Shown: positions 24,283-32,893, numbered from the stretch's first letter. The stretch: 63,561 nt of DNA from CAYUUR01 sp964510235 (GCA_964510235.1 CAZEBF010000002.1:1-63561); one strand, 5' to 3'. Notes: generated by a model not told the origin, from the letters alone. Translations and numbers: made by a program.

Positions 24283-24396
24283 ATGGAATCACCATACTTC
24301 AATCTCAGCGATTCAGAACAAACTGTCATGACACATGAGATGGCAGTGGTGATTGCATTGTCAGAAGTTAACGCGCCTGTGGTTGCAGGTAGCTGA
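24283..24396 (+). CDS. small peptide, 37 aa
   Basis: AAAGGAAATACA precedes ATG 24283, which opens MESPYFNLSDSEQTVMTHEM, followed by a hydrophobic VVIALSEVNAPVVAGS end. It is the first gene after attenuator C, and the next ORF starts 12-30 bases later. No family is recognised. An acidic N-terminus with an apolar C-terminus could suit a precursor peptide, but nothing proves it. Confidence 0.5.
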   Translation: MESPYFNLSDSEQTVMTHEMAVVIALSEVNAPVVAGS

Positions 24397-24408
24397 AATC
24401 GGCGTAAA

Positions 24409-24717
24409 ATGAATGACGGAAATCATATGAGTATTGCAGAAACCCAGTCACCAGAACAAGCACCTCGGACCATTGCTGATGGTGTAGAGCTCGCAGGCTT
24501 GTTATACCTAGATCCTGAAGTTGTCGTTAAAGAGATGCAATTAGTTGGAGTCCATGTTTTGTACGATGAAACCACACACGCAACTGGTATTGAAAGGGTC
24601 TTTGCTATTCTTGATCATATAGGGCCGTTGCAAAGTCTGGTATCGGTGTATATGAACGAGGAAGAAGCTGTCTTTCATGACAGAGAACTTAACCCACGGC
24701 CTACCCAAGGTTCTTGA
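24409..24717 (+). CDS. hypothetical protein, about 100 aa
   Basis: The frame gives 102 residues from 24409 or 96 from the ATG at 24427 (MSIAETQSPEQAP), which has a better-placed GGAAAT. It is acidic with an alternating helix/strand pattern (LAGLLYLDPEVVVKEMQLVGVHVLYDE; RVFAILDHIGPLQSLVSVYMNEEEAVF). Residues about 17-60 could bind a partner, but there is no known motif. It is convergent with tmk-thyX and overlaps its end by 17 bases. Confidence 0.6.
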   Translation: MNDGNHMSIAETQSPEQAPRTIADGVELAGLLYLDPEVVVKEMQLVGVHVLYDETTHATGIERVFAILDHIGPLQSLVSVYMNEEEAVFHDRELNPRPTQGS

Positions 24718-27031
24718 GTTTATACTGCGTGTAGCGTTCAGCTGCCAGTCTAGATAGCTCTTCATCCTCGCCTTTATTCACAAAAATCATAGCATCGGCC
24801 ATTAGTGGATGAACTTGGGCGAGCTTTTCATGCATTTCTTGCACGAGTTTTCTATAACCAGGGTGACCTTGTGGTGAAGTTCGTAGTTCATGCAGATGGA
24901 ATGCTTCACGGGCATTGTAGGTCATCTTGCAGCGCATACGGTGCCCCAACAGCGTGGCATACTGAGCTTCTAGCTCATAGCCTGCAGCCTGCAGTTTACT
25001 GTGTAGTTCGAGTGAGAGATCAAAACAGCGTTCAAAGTCATCACTCAGGCCGGCTTCCTCCACTAATGCCGGTACTTCATAGCCATAGCGTGGTGTCAGT
25101 TGTTGCCAGTTCATGTCATCAACCATGCGATGTCTTTGGATGTCACGGAAAATACCGTAATCACACAACAAATCCCAACTATAGTGTGGTTTTTCGAAAG
25201 CACGTCCTGGTTTGTGACGCCTGTTCAATCTTTCGCCAATGGCAGTCTTGAATGCTTGATGCTTCTTGTTATAGTCCCAGCCTTCTACTTCGGCACGGAT
25301 TTCTTGTAGCGGTAAGCTGCTATGTTCGTAGAGGATATCGGCCACGATGTCGATTTCGTTGCGTGGCCAAAAATCTGTTAAGGTCACGGCATCTGTTGGT
25401 GTGCTATAAGAAGCGGGTAGCTCAGCTTTAGCTAGTTTTTGCACGGCTGAAAAGGTGTTGGCACGGTACGCAATGGCTGCTCCACCTCGGTCTGGCCGGT
25501 CGGCACGTTCCAAAAATGTTGGTATAACTTTACGGGCTTCTCTGAGAATATCTTGGCCGGCCTGCCGAGCCTCAGGCAAATCGTCACTCAATAAATGCAT
25601 AATTAGCGACTCAACGGCCTGACCAGATGCGTAAATACCGACAGTAGATTGGGTTGCCACAGGTAGTACCGCGCGAATTGCGTCGCAAGCTTGTGCACGT
25701 ACTGCGCTACGCCAGGCACCGTCACGTTCGTTTTCTGGTGTGGTTGATGTTTTGCTGATGTGATCAGTCAAACCATGGACCATTTTAGAGTAGAGGTTGA
25801 ATATAGCGTTCATACGTCCGCAGTAGAGGTCTTTGGTGGCTTCGTCAAAGTGACTCGGTACATGGTACTTATAGGAGCCATCGGCTTTCTTTTGATCAAA
25901 ATAGATATAACGAGTTGATTGTTCCAGGTATGCAGCCAACCTGCCCCACTCCAGCTTTTTTGTAAGTAGATTTGAGGCGTTTTCGACTACCAGGTGCATT
26001 CCAACGAGCTGTTGGACCGAATCATCACCATAGGCGGTTATAACACGCTGCAGTAGCTTCTCATCCTTCCCTTGCTTACCTGTAAACTCATCAAGTATCG
26101 TTACACGCATATCATCACCGCGCCTGCTAAGACGGGCCATGGCGGCAGCAATGGTCAGTGGACTCAGGGTGTCTTTAAACGCGTACACGTCACCGTTAGC
26201 ATTGGTAACGGCTTCATCCAGGAATGCCTGTCCCGACACAGTAACCACATAATAGCCGTTATTATCTTTGCTAAGGTAGGGGTTGGTAGCAGTAGTGTGT
26301 ACTGGTGGTGTAGCCGCTGTATTTTTTGGGACAGTACTGAGCAAAGGCTTTATGTTTTTCCAGAGTTTACTATGTACATCTTCAATGCTGAGTAGCTTCT
26401 GGCCCTTAATACAGTCAACTGTTGTGTAGTCTTTAGGGAACAAGCTGCTCATCTCATCAAAAACTTCGACTGATTTGCGCAAGTGGTCAATGTCAGCCTC
26501 GTGAATATCGCGCTGACTTTCGGTATATTGTCGCTTCGGCTTTTTATCAACTAGCTGCTGTGCAATATCGGCCGGAACGCGCAGAATAAAGTTCATATCT
26601 GGTCGTGGCACTCCCAACATTTGATGTTCGAGTGTATCTAACCAGATAAAATAGCCACGCCGTTCTTCTGCGTGCTGCAGTTTAGCGCCCTGGTGCGCCA
26701 TGCTTGATCCTGTAAACCGATTAGCTAAGACTATCTTGCCATCACTTAGTGCTTGTTGAATCTGTACAGAAGCGTGAAAACGGTCTAAGGCATAGAACAG
26801 TGAGCCGGTATAGGCACTTACTTCTGCATTACCGCCGTACTTACCGTTCAGATATTCTCGTACGAAGTAACTTGAAGATTCATCGTACTGCGGGAAGTCG
26901 AAGCTTGCTACTTGATAGCCTTCACGCTGTAAGCGTTCTGCGAGCAAACTACACTGTGTTGCTTTACCAGACCCGTCTGAGCCTTCAATGACAATAAACA
27001 AGCCCTGGTGCGTGCTAGTGTTAGCTGTCAT
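24701..27031 (-). CDS. thymidylate kinase fused to two ThyX-like domains
   Basis: The 776 residues hold three modules. Residues 1-230 are a thymidylate kinase (EGSDGSGKAT at 16-25; DRFHASVQI). Residues about 265-510 are a ThyX-like domain with LEQSTRYIYF (369-378). Residues about 555-775 are a second with RHRMVDDMNWQQLTPRYG (633-650), a variant of the ThyX RHRxxSxxxxSxR motif. Flavin-dependent ThyX makes dTMP and Tmk phosphorylates it to dTDP, so one polypeptide may do both. The split signature suggests one active and one structural ThyX half. Its start overlaps dcd by 4 bases. Confidence 0.9.
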   Translation of the reverse strand: MTANTSTHQGLFIVIEGSDGSGKATQCSLLAERLQREGYQVASFDFPQYDESSSYFVREYLNGKYGGNAEVSAYTGSLFYALDRFHASVQIQQALSDGKIVLANRFTGSSMAHQGAKLQHAEERRGYFIWLDTLEHQMLGVPRPDMNFILRVPADIAQQLVDKKPKRQYTESQRDIHEADIDHLRKSVEVFDEMSSLFPKDYTTVDCIKGQKLLSIEDVHSKLWKNIKPLLSTVPKNTAATPPVHTTATNPYLSKDNNGYYVVTVSGQAFLDEAVTNANGDVYAFKDTLSPLTIAAAMARLSRRGDDMRVTILDEFTGKQGKDEKLLQRVITAYGDDSVQQLVGMHLVVENASNLLTKKLEWGRLAAYLEQSTRYIYFDQKKADGSYKYHVPSHFDEATKDLYCGRMNAIFNLYSKMVHGLTDHISKTSTTPENERDGAWRSAVRAQACDAIRAVLPVATQSTVGIYASGQAVESLIMHLLSDDLPEARQAGQDILREARKVIPTFLERADRPDRGGAAIAYRANTFSAVQKLAKAELPASYSTPTDAVTLTDFWPRNEIDIVADILYEHSSLPLQEIRAEVEGWDYNKKHQAFKTAIGERLNRRHKPGRAFEKPHYSWDLLCDYGIFRDIQRHRMVDDMNWQQLTPRYGYEVPALVEEAGLSDDFERCFDLSLELHSKLQAAGYELEAQYATLLGHRMRCKMTYNAREAFHLHELRTSPQGHPGYRKLVQEMHEKLAQVHPLMADAMIFVNKGEDEELSRLAAERYTQYKLKNLG

Positions 27032-27741
27032 CGTGCTTTTAAACCTTGTATCTCATCTGGCAGACGACGATTGTCGTTGAAGGCTCGCGGTAGCATCATT
27101 TCTGGTGTCCAGTCATTGATGAGCTGATCAAGTTCCGTCCCCGACTGGTACTTGCCACTAAAACCGCCGTCACGACCCTGACCGTAATTACCCTCTACCT
27201 CGCCCGTTTCATGAAAGATAATTTGTGCGATACGTTCTCCAACTGGCAAAAGAACAGTTTCATGCTCATTTAAGTTAAAAATTTCTAAAGTCAGGCGGTT
27301 TATATAGCCAGGATCAATCCATCCGGCATCAAAACAGACTGCCACACCATTCCTGCCCCAGCTTGAGCGTGCCTTCACTTCAGCAGCCCCAGGTGGCTTT
27401 ATACCAAAGAACTCATGTGTATGTGCCAGAATTCGTTCACCTGGTTTGAGCGGGATGACTGGGTGATCTGCCGGAATGCCGTCAAGTAGTCTGACGCCAT
27501 TTTTGCTGCACCAATCTCTGTGAGTTATGGCTTGCTGTGCTTCGCCAAAGTACCGCTTTACATCCTTCTCAGAGAAAGGATTATAGATATAGCCACGATG
27601 TGACTGGTTGGTATGGTAGTAATAAAAGCCGAGCGTCACGTCAAGACTGGCATGACTGAGCTGTTGATCATAAAAAGGCGTACACACTATATGTCCGTCA
27701 CTCAGTGCTGCTCTTATTTGCTTGTTACTATAAACTCCCAT
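27028..27741 (-). CDS. dcd: dCTP deaminase / dUTPase family protein
   Basis: Starting at ATG 27741 after GGAGGGTC (the longer frame to 27801 lacks a site), the protein has 237 residues. RSSWGRNGVAVCFDAGWIDPGYINRLTLEIFN, seen in separate blocks, carries the catalytic SSxGR and the DPGxxxxxTLE core of dCTP deaminases. It supplies dUTP or dUMP for thymidylate synthesis and is coupled to tmk-thyX through an overlap of 4 bases. Confidence 0.88.
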   Translation of the reverse strand: MGVYSNKQIRAALSDGHIVCTPFYDQQLSHASLDVTLGFYYYHTNQSHRGYIYNPFSEKDVKRYFGEAQQAITHRDWCSKNGVRLLDGIPADHPVIPLKPGERILAHTHEFFGIKPPGAAEVKARSSWGRNGVAVCFDAGWIDPGYINRLTLEIFNLNEHETVLLPVGERIAQIIFHETGEVEGNYGQGRDGGFSGKYQSGTELDQLINDWTPEMMLPRAFNDNRRLPDEIQGLKAR

Positions 27742-27760
27742 GACCCTCCGTCCTGCAGAT

Positions 27761-27789
27761 AGTGTACGTTCCGTCAAATACCTGAGCAA
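27761..27789 (-). promoter_or_regulatory. promoter of dcd and tmk-thyX
   Basis: Minus strand TTGCTC (27784-27789), a 17-base spacer and TACACT (27761-27766), about 20 bases before the dcd ATG. The -35 is imperfect. Confidence 0.5.
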
Positions 27790-27830
27790 GCATAAGCGCA
27801 CAAATTACAACCTATTTAATACAACATATC

Positions 27831-27860
27831 AAAAAACAGCCCCATGTATGGAGCTGTTTT
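27831..27860 (-). terminator. terminator after rplA
   Basis: Minus strand AAACAGCTCCA-TACA-TGGGGCTGTTTTTT lies 19 bases after the rplA stop. It insulates dcd from the ribosomal operon. Confidence 0.8.
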
Positions 27861-27878
27861 ATGGGTATACTTTTTGTT

Positions 27879-28826
27879 TTATTGGAGTTCGCTGATTGCC
27901 ACGCGGATGCTTGGACCCATGGCAGTAGTCACATAGACTGCTTTGACGTATGAACCCTTGATTGAGCTTGGTTTTGCAGATTTGATGCTTGCTGCAACTG
28001 CTTGAGCGTTCTCAAGTAGTTTAGCGCCGCCAAAGCCCACTTTACCAATGCCCATGTGGACGATACCGGTGCTATCAACACGGAACTCTACACGTCCAGC
28101 CTTAGCCTCTGTGACTGCTTTAGCAACATCGTTGGTAACAGTGCCACTCTTTGGGTTAGGCATGAGGCCCTTAGGACCAAGCACACGAGCGTACTTACCT
28201 AATTTTGCCATCATCTGAGGAGTTGCAATCAGGACATCAAAGTCCAGTGTGCCTTTATCGAGCAGTTTAATGACTGCTTCTTCACCAGCAATGTCTGCGC
28301 CAGCTTTTTTAGCAGCGTCTGCGCCATCAGCGTCAACTAATACGGCAATCTTGACTGTTTTACCAGTTCCAGCCGGCAGAACGACGATATCTCGGATGTT
28401 CTGGTCAGCATGACGCGGGTCAACACCAAGGTTAACGTGGAGTTCGACAGTAGCATCAAACTTAACTGGACTGGTTTTGACTGCTAGTTCAAGTGCATCT
28501 TTAAGGGAGTACTCTTCATCTGTTTTGATAAGTTTTACTAGTTCGCGGTACTTTTTGCCCTTGCGCTCTAATTGGCTTTTGGCTGGGTTTTGCTTCTGCT
28601 TTGGCTTTTCTGCCTTGGCTTCTTCTGATTCGTCAGCTTTGCGAGCCTCTTTGGCCTCTTTTTCTTCAGCTTCTTTGACAGCCTTTGCACTACGCTTGCC
28701 AGCTTTGGCAGTCGCTTTTTCGTCTGCTGGCGCTTCTGTTGTTTCGACTACCGCTTCTTCGACACGAGTCTCAGCGGTCTCTTTTACTTCTTCTTTCTTG
28801 GTTGTCTTCTTCTTGGCTTCTGCCAT
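27879..28826 (-). CDS. rplA: ribosomal protein uL1 with a long charged N-terminal extension
   Basis: This protein has 315 residues against about 230 in most bacteria. Residues 1-95 are a low-complexity Lys/Glu/Ala tract (repeated KEAEEKEAKEARK). The L1 fold then follows (YSLKDALELAVKTSPVKFDATVELHVNLGVDPRHADQ in blocks) with the conserved LGPKGLMPNPKSGTV. L1 binds the 23S stalk and its own mRNA. The extension is probably disordered and its role is unknown. Confidence 0.95.
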   Translation of the reverse strand: MAEAKKKTTKKEEVKETAETRVEEAVVETTEAPADEKATAKAGKRSAKAVKEAEEKEAKEARKADESEEAKAEKPKQKQNPAKSQLERKGKKYRELVKLIKTDEEYSLKDALELAVKTSPVKFDATVELHVNLGVDPRHADQNIRDIVVLPAGTGKTVKIAVLVDADGADAAKKAGADIAGEEAVIKLLDKGTLDFDVLIATPQMMAKLGKYARVLGPKGLMPNPKSGTVTNDVAKAVTEAKAGRVEFRVDSTGIVHMGIGKVGFGGAKLLENAQAVAASIKSAKPSSIKGSYVKAVYVTTAMGPSIRVAISELQ

Positions 28827-28879
28827 TGTGTTCTCCTTTGTGGTGCAAACGGCTTTTGAGGCCTCCCACTCGTTATTAA

Positions 28880-29191
28880 TTAACTATCAGCTGGCAACGT
28901 GTCACTAATGCCATATTGTCGACAAAGCTCATCTGCTAGCACATCATCCCCCCGAGCACGAGCATTCCATATCTCACCAACTTTTTCGTCATATCCATCT
29001 ACGTATGTCATTTCTTTTGTACCGTCTGGGTGATGGGTGATGAAGTAACCGTCTGGACCTTCGGGTGTATGTAGGATTTTAACGTCTCGTGTACCCTCAG
29101 GATTTACAACTGTAGCATCCCCGTCAATAATTGTATGAGGATTGAGTGTTTCCAGGTCAACAGTTCCTTGGTATAGCTCGTGTGATGTCAT
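28880..29191 (-). CDS. hypothetical protein, 103 aa, between rplK and rplA
   Basis: An acidic 103-residue protein of beta type (GPDGYFITHHPDGTKEMTYVDGYDEKVGEIWNARARGDD). It starts 5 bases after the rplK stop, so it must be co-transcribed with rplK and rplA. I recognise no family. In most bacteria rplK and rplA are adjacent, so this is an insertion in a very conserved pair. Confidence 0.7.
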   Translation of the reverse strand: MTSHELYQGTVDLETLNPHTIIDGDATVVNPEGTRDVKILHTPEGPDGYFITHHPDGTKEMTYVDGYDEKVGEIWNARARGDDVLADELCRQYGISDTLPADS

Positions 29192-29196
29192 GATGT

Positions 29197-29625
29197 TTAC
29201 ACTAGTTCCACGCCCATTGAGCGAGCTGTGCCTGCGACCATCTTTTTGACTGCGTCGATGTCGTCTGTGTTCATGTCCTGGGCTTTAACTTCAGCAATTT
29301 CTGTTAGCTGCTGATCGTTCAGCTTCTGAGGTAGCTTTTCCATGTTTGGCTTTCCAGAACCCTTTTTAACGCCTAGCTTTTCACGGATAAGCTCATCTGT
29401 AGCTGCGTGTACAAAACGAAAGTCCATAGAACGATCGTCGTAGATGGTGATGTGTGCTGTTAGCATACCTTTCAGCTCTTTGGTGGCTTCGTTGAACGGA
29501 TTGATAAAATCCATCATGTTGACACCATATTGACCGAGGGTGCTGCCAACTGGAGGTGCTGCACTGGCTTTGCCAGCCGGAATACGCATCTTGAGGTTTG
29601 CTTTTACTTGTTTGGCTCCTGCCAT
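29197..29625 (-). CDS. rplK: ribosomal protein uL11
   Basis: The 142 residues show the N-terminal domain (VKANLKMRIPAGKASAAPPVGSTLGQYGVN in parts) and the rRNA-binding C-terminal domain (IAEVKAQDMNTDDIDAVKKMVAGTARSMGVEL). It forms the base of the GTPase-associated stalk. A promoter lies about 60 bases upstream, inside the end of the preceding small gene. Confidence 0.97.
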   Translation of the reverse strand: MAGAKQVKANLKMRIPAGKASAAPPVGSTLGQYGVNMMDFINPFNEATKELKGMLTAHITIYDDRSMDFRFVHAATDELIREKLGVKKGSGKPNMEKLPQKLNDQQLTEIAEVKAQDMNTDDIDAVKKMVAGTARSMGVELV

Positions 29626-29687
29626 TGTTTTCTCCTTGAATTGATTGCTCGTGCGGTGAAGCGTCCGCTAACGTGCGTAACTAGATG

Positions 29688-29716
29688 AGTATACTACACT
29701 TCACCCCTGTTGTCTA
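29688..29716 (-). promoter_or_regulatory. promoter of rplK-rplA
   Basis: Minus strand TAGACA (29711-29716), a 17-base spacer and TATACT (29688-29693). It overlaps the stop of the 103-residue gene upstream, giving rplK-rplA transcription independent of nusG. Confidence 0.65.
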
Positions 29717-30025
29717 GGCCTGTTCTTCCTCGACATAATACCACGTAGGCGCATCAGCTTTTACTGGTTTGTTTGGGCACGCATCAGGTAAAATCACGCG
29801 TGCGTGTTGTCCGAAGTCAGGGTCCGAGAAGCAGTGAGTTACAGCTAAACTACCACTGCAATGAGCGCAACTGCCTTCCCAGCTGACAGTGTTATGGCGT
29901 ATAGCGAAACCTCCTACTTGGACTTCTTGTCCTTCTTCAAGAGATGCGATTTCATGCATATTCCTTAGCATTGAGTGCGTTGTTGAGAGCGCTTCTACTG
30001 CCGGGCACTGGACTGTTTCACTCAT
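29714..30025 (-). CDS. hypothetical protein with a Cys pair, 103 aa, after nusG
   Basis: The product has 103 residues with SCAHCSGSLAVTHCF in the middle, a C-x2-C pair with a nearby Cys that might bind metal, and a second Cys at the DACPN loop. It starts 2 bases after the nusG stop and sits between nusG and rplK, normally adjacent genes. No family is recognised. Confidence 0.65.
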   Translation of the reverse strand: MSETVQCPAVEALSTTHSMLRNMHEIASLEEGQEVQVGGFAIRHNTVSWEGSCAHCSGSLAVTHCFSDPDFGQHARVILPDACPNKPVKADAPTWYYVEEEQA

Positions 30026-30027
30026 GG

Positions 30028-30570
30028 CTACACTCGTTTTACTTGGAGGGAGTCGAGTTCGACAGGTGTCTCGCGGCCAAACATGTTGACCAATACTTTG
30101 AGTTTGCCTTTGGCAGCATCGATTTCGTTGATTGAACCGTCAAAGCCTTTGAATGGCCCGTCAATGATGTTGACAACTTCACCAAGGTTAAAGTCGATCT
30201 TGTGTTTTGGCTCTTCACGGCCCATACGTTTAAGGATCTTATCAATTTCTGCGTCAGAAACTGGCGTTGGTTCAACACCACTACCGACAAAGCCAGTCAC
30301 GCTCGGTGTATTACGGACGATGTACCAAGCATCTTCACTCAGTTTCATCTGTACCAATACGTAGCCCTGGAAGATTTTCTTTTCAACAACTTTGCGCTTA
30401 CCGTTTTTAACTTCAATCATCTTTTCTTTTGGTACTAGTACCTGGAAGATCTTGTCGGCCATATCAAGGCTCTCCGCACGCTGTCGAATGCTCTCAGCTA
30501 CCTTTTCTTCATAACCGCTATAGGTGTGGATAGCGTACCACTGCTTTTGTGAATCGTATCGTTTGCTCAT
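30028..30570 (-). CDS. nusG: transcription termination/antitermination factor NusG
   Basis: The 180 residues begin with the NGN domain (QWYAIHTYSGYEEKVAESI) and the RNA-polymerase-contact strand (VLVQMKLSEDAWYIVRNTPSVTGFVG). The KOW domain follows (LGEVVNIIDGPFKGFDGSINEID). It couples RNA polymerase with Rho or ribosomes. It overlaps secE by 4 bases. Confidence 0.98.
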   Translation of the reverse strand: MSKRYDSQKQWYAIHTYSGYEEKVAESIRQRAESLDMADKIFQVLVPKEKMIEVKNGKRKVVEKKIFQGYVLVQMKLSEDAWYIVRNTPSVTGFVGSGVEPTPVSDAEIDKILKRMGREEPKHKIDFNLGEVVNIIDGPFKGFDGSINEIDAAKGKLKVLVNMFGRETPVELDSLQVKRV

Positions 30571-30962
30571 GAATCTAACAGTACCTTTCTAAAGATTTTA
30601 TCGAGACCATAGTCAGTGAGGGTAATCACCGCACCAAACACGACAGTGAAAATGATAACCGCAGATGTCAGCTTGAGTGACTCGCGGCGGGTTGGCCACG
30701 TTACTTGCCTGACCTCTACCCATGCCTCACGGAAGTACTTTGGAATAAAACGACGTCGCTTGTTTAAGAAACGACCGATCTTGTTATTAGGCATTGGCAA
30801 GTAGTACTCTTTGCGTGCTACGTCGCTTACTTTAGTCGCACCGCCCTTAGCTGAAGTCGTTGCTTGGCGCAGCTTTCGGGGCTTTTTATCCGCCTTAGCA
30901 CTCTGTTCTGCAGCCTTTTCTCGCACTGTCTGCGTTCGCTTGATTGGTTGCTTTGCCACCAT
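30567..30962 (-). CDS. secE: preprotein translocase subunit SecE
   Basis: At 131 residues it has a long basic N-terminal half. The conserved amphipathic stretch YFREAWVEVRQVTWPTRRE comes next, then one membrane helix (SAVIIFTVVFGAVITLTDYGL). It clamps SecY in the membrane. The basic extension is longer than usual for single-helix SecE. Confidence 0.95.
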   Translation of the reverse strand: MVAKQPIKRTQTVREKAAEQSAKADKKPRKLRQATTSAKGGATKVSDVARKEYYLPMPNNKIGRFLNKRRRFIPKYFREAWVEVRQVTWPTRRESLKLTSAVIIFTVVFGAVITLTDYGLDKIFRKVLLDS

Positions 30963-30988
30963 GTCTCCTTTTCTGGTCTCAGAAATAT

Positions 30989-31010
30989 AAAAAACCTACT
31001 ATTTGTAGGT
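30989..31010 (-). terminator. hairpin with T-run between the kinase gene and secE
   Basis: Minus strand ACCTAC-AAATA-GTAGGT is followed by six T. It can end the histidine kinase transcript. It lies just after the start site predicted for the secE promoter (31023-31051), so it would also form at the very 5' end of the secE mRNA. Confidence 0.6.
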
Positions 31011-31022
31011 CTTGACAAGTCA

Positions 31023-31051
31023 ATAGTACGCCGTTTGTATCTATTGGTCAA
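31023..31051 (-). promoter_or_regulatory. secE-nusG promoter
   Basis: Minus strand TTGACC (31046-31051), a 17-base spacer and TACTAT (31023-31028), with secE ATG about 60 bases downstream. Confidence 0.7.
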
Positions 31052-31054
31052 GCA

Positions 31055-32158
31055 TTACTCGAGGTTCGGGAAGAAGACTTTAAAGGTCGAGCCTTTGTTG
31101 AGTTCGCTCTCTAAATCAAGCTCTGCGTGAATCAATCGCGCCAGTTTCATGGTGACATATAGACCAAGCCCAGTGCCATTGTTCTTACGTGTCCTAAAGT
31201 CCTCACTTCTAAAGAATTTGTCATACACTTTTTCTTGATCTGTTTTGCTTATTCCGATACCGGAATCACGCACAAAGAACTCGACCCCGTTATCACGTGG
31301 TTTGGCACCAATTGTGACATCGCCCTTTTCAGTATATTTGATGGCGTTGGTTATAAAGTTCTGTAAAACTTCACGAACGTAAAGTTTGGTTGATTTAAGT
31401 AGCTCTAGTTTTGGATCAGCCTGAATCAGTAGCTTTAGACCTTTAACCTCTGCTTCTGGCGTGTAGCTTTTGGATAGCTCTGACAATAACTCAACCACAT
31501 TGATCTGCTCAATTTCCACAGCTAACTTGCCACGATCAGCACGTGACAGCGTCGACAAATCATTAATCAGCCCAGATAAGAAAGTAATTTGGTCATGAGC
31601 CTGGTGCAATGCGTCAACTATAGCCTGATCCTTGCTGGCGGCTTTGGAAACGATAAATTCAGCATTGCTGATATTGCCTTCTGCAATTGCGATTGGTGTG
31701 CGTAACTCATGGCTGATAACGCTAATGAACTCGTCTCGCTCTTCTTCAAGAGACTTTTCACGCGTAATATCACGGAGCAAAACGACATAGCCTTTCATAC
31801 CTTCTTGACCATATCCTAATTTAACGGGGGCGATGCTTAGGTACAGGTTGACGGTACTGTTATCGGCATACTGGATGTGATAATCACGAGTCGACGTAGA
31901 GGTTGTAGTACTTCTCATTAGGTTGCGAACATCGACTGCCTGGTTGTTTTTGTCATAAAGCACCAAGACAGAATTTAGTGTTTTACCCTGCATTTCACTG
32001 TTAAGATCTAGGATGTTGAGGGCAGCACCATTATAAATAAGAATTGTGCCAACTTCATCCGTGGCGATAACACCATCACCCATACTATTTATGAGACTCC
32101 GCAGTCGCTCGTGGTCTAACTCTGCAGTACTAGCTTTTGTTTTGATTTCTTCGGCCAT
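31055..32158 (-). CDS. PAS-domain sensor histidine kinase
   Basis: The 367 residues hold a PAS domain (about 15-135: LINSMGDGVIATDEVGTILIYNGAA), the phospho-acceptor helix ISHELRTPIAIAEGN, and a full ATPase domain (FITNAIKYTEKG; DSGIGIS; GTGLGLYV). No membrane segment is seen, so it senses a cytoplasmic cue. No response regulator is adjacent, so its partner is elsewhere. Confidence 0.93.
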   Translation of the reverse strand: MAEEIKTKASTAELDHERLRSLINSMGDGVIATDEVGTILIYNGAALNILDLNSEMQGKTLNSVLVLYDKNNQAVDVRNLMRSTTTSTSTRDYHIQYADNSTVNLYLSIAPVKLGYGQEGMKGYVVLLRDITREKSLEEERDEFISVISHELRTPIAIAEGNISNAEFIVSKAASKDQAIVDALHQAHDQITFLSGLINDLSTLSRADRGKLAVEIEQINVVELLSELSKSYTPEAEVKGLKLLIQADPKLELLKSTKLYVREVLQNFITNAIKYTEKGDVTIGAKPRDNGVEFFVRDSGIGISKTDQEKVYDKFFRSEDFRTRKNNGTGLGLYVTMKLARLIHAELDLESELNKGSTFKVFFPNLE

Positions 32159-32179
32159 GCAGTCATTATGGCATATTTC

Positions 32180-32893
32180 TTATGCTAGCGCAGTAAAAAC
32201 GCTTGGCTGGTAGAGGCGCATTTGACGCCTAATTGCAGGAACATCGGCAATATAGGTGCCAACCAGATTCCAAAACTCTCGGCTATGGTTCATGTACTGC
32301 GTATGAGCTAGCTCATGAATCAATACGTAATCAACTAAAGCGTCAGGCAGAACCATTAAAAAATAATTGAGCGTCACGTGCTTATTGCTACTACAACTAC
32401 CCCAGCGTGACTTTAGCTGCCGAATACTCACTGATTCATAGTCTAGCCCCGTCAGCTCCGATAGTTGCTTAAGTCGACTGGGCAGACTAGCTTCGGCCTG
32501 CCGCTGCAAGGCTTTTTTACTGCCGCGAACGGCCGCAGCCTGTACAGAATGGTCGTATACAGAACAGCTGACTGGATGATGTACTCGTACTGCAGTGGTG
32601 GTCGTACGAACTCGACAACTTATTGAAACGTTATCTGGAATAAACTGCAGAATATGATCACGACCAATCATTTGACCGGGCTCAAGTACCGCTGAACGTG
32701 TACTAAGTTCAGTTGTTACCCAAGCTCGCTTTTGCTCCAGAAACGCCAGGCCAGCGCTATATGGCACCCAAGGAGGCAGGGTTATCTTAATAACGCCATC
32801 AGGTGTGACTCGTAAGCGCACAGATTTGCTGCCACGACGCTTTGTGACAGTAACAGGGCCGAATTCTTGATGAACATACTCTTTACTAGCCAT
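32180..32893 (-). CDS. YgjP-like zinc metallopeptidase (DUF45)
   Basis: In this 237-residue protein HELAH (193-197) with His203 gives the zinc site, preceded by RQLKSRWGSCSSNKHVTLNYFLM, the usual WGSC strand of the YgjP family. It overlaps by 1 base the kinase gene upstream, so the two are translated together. Substrate unknown. Confidence 0.88.
   Translation of the reverse strand: MASKEYVHQEFGPVTVTKRRGSKSVRLRVTPDGVIKITLPPWVPYSAGLAFLEQKRAWVTTELSTRSAVLEPGQMIGRDHILQFIPDNVSISCRVRTTTTAVRVHHPVSCSVYDHSVQAAAVRGSKKALQRQAEASLPSRLKQLSELTGLDYESVSIRQLKSRWGSCSSNKHVTLNYFLMVLPDALVDYVLIHELAHTQYMNHSREFWNLVGTYIADVPAIRRQMRLYQPSVFTALA

Noticed and set aside
28477..28908. Ser-rich ORF antisense to rplA
   Set aside because: It mirrors the low-complexity Lys/Glu/Ala coding region on the other strand.
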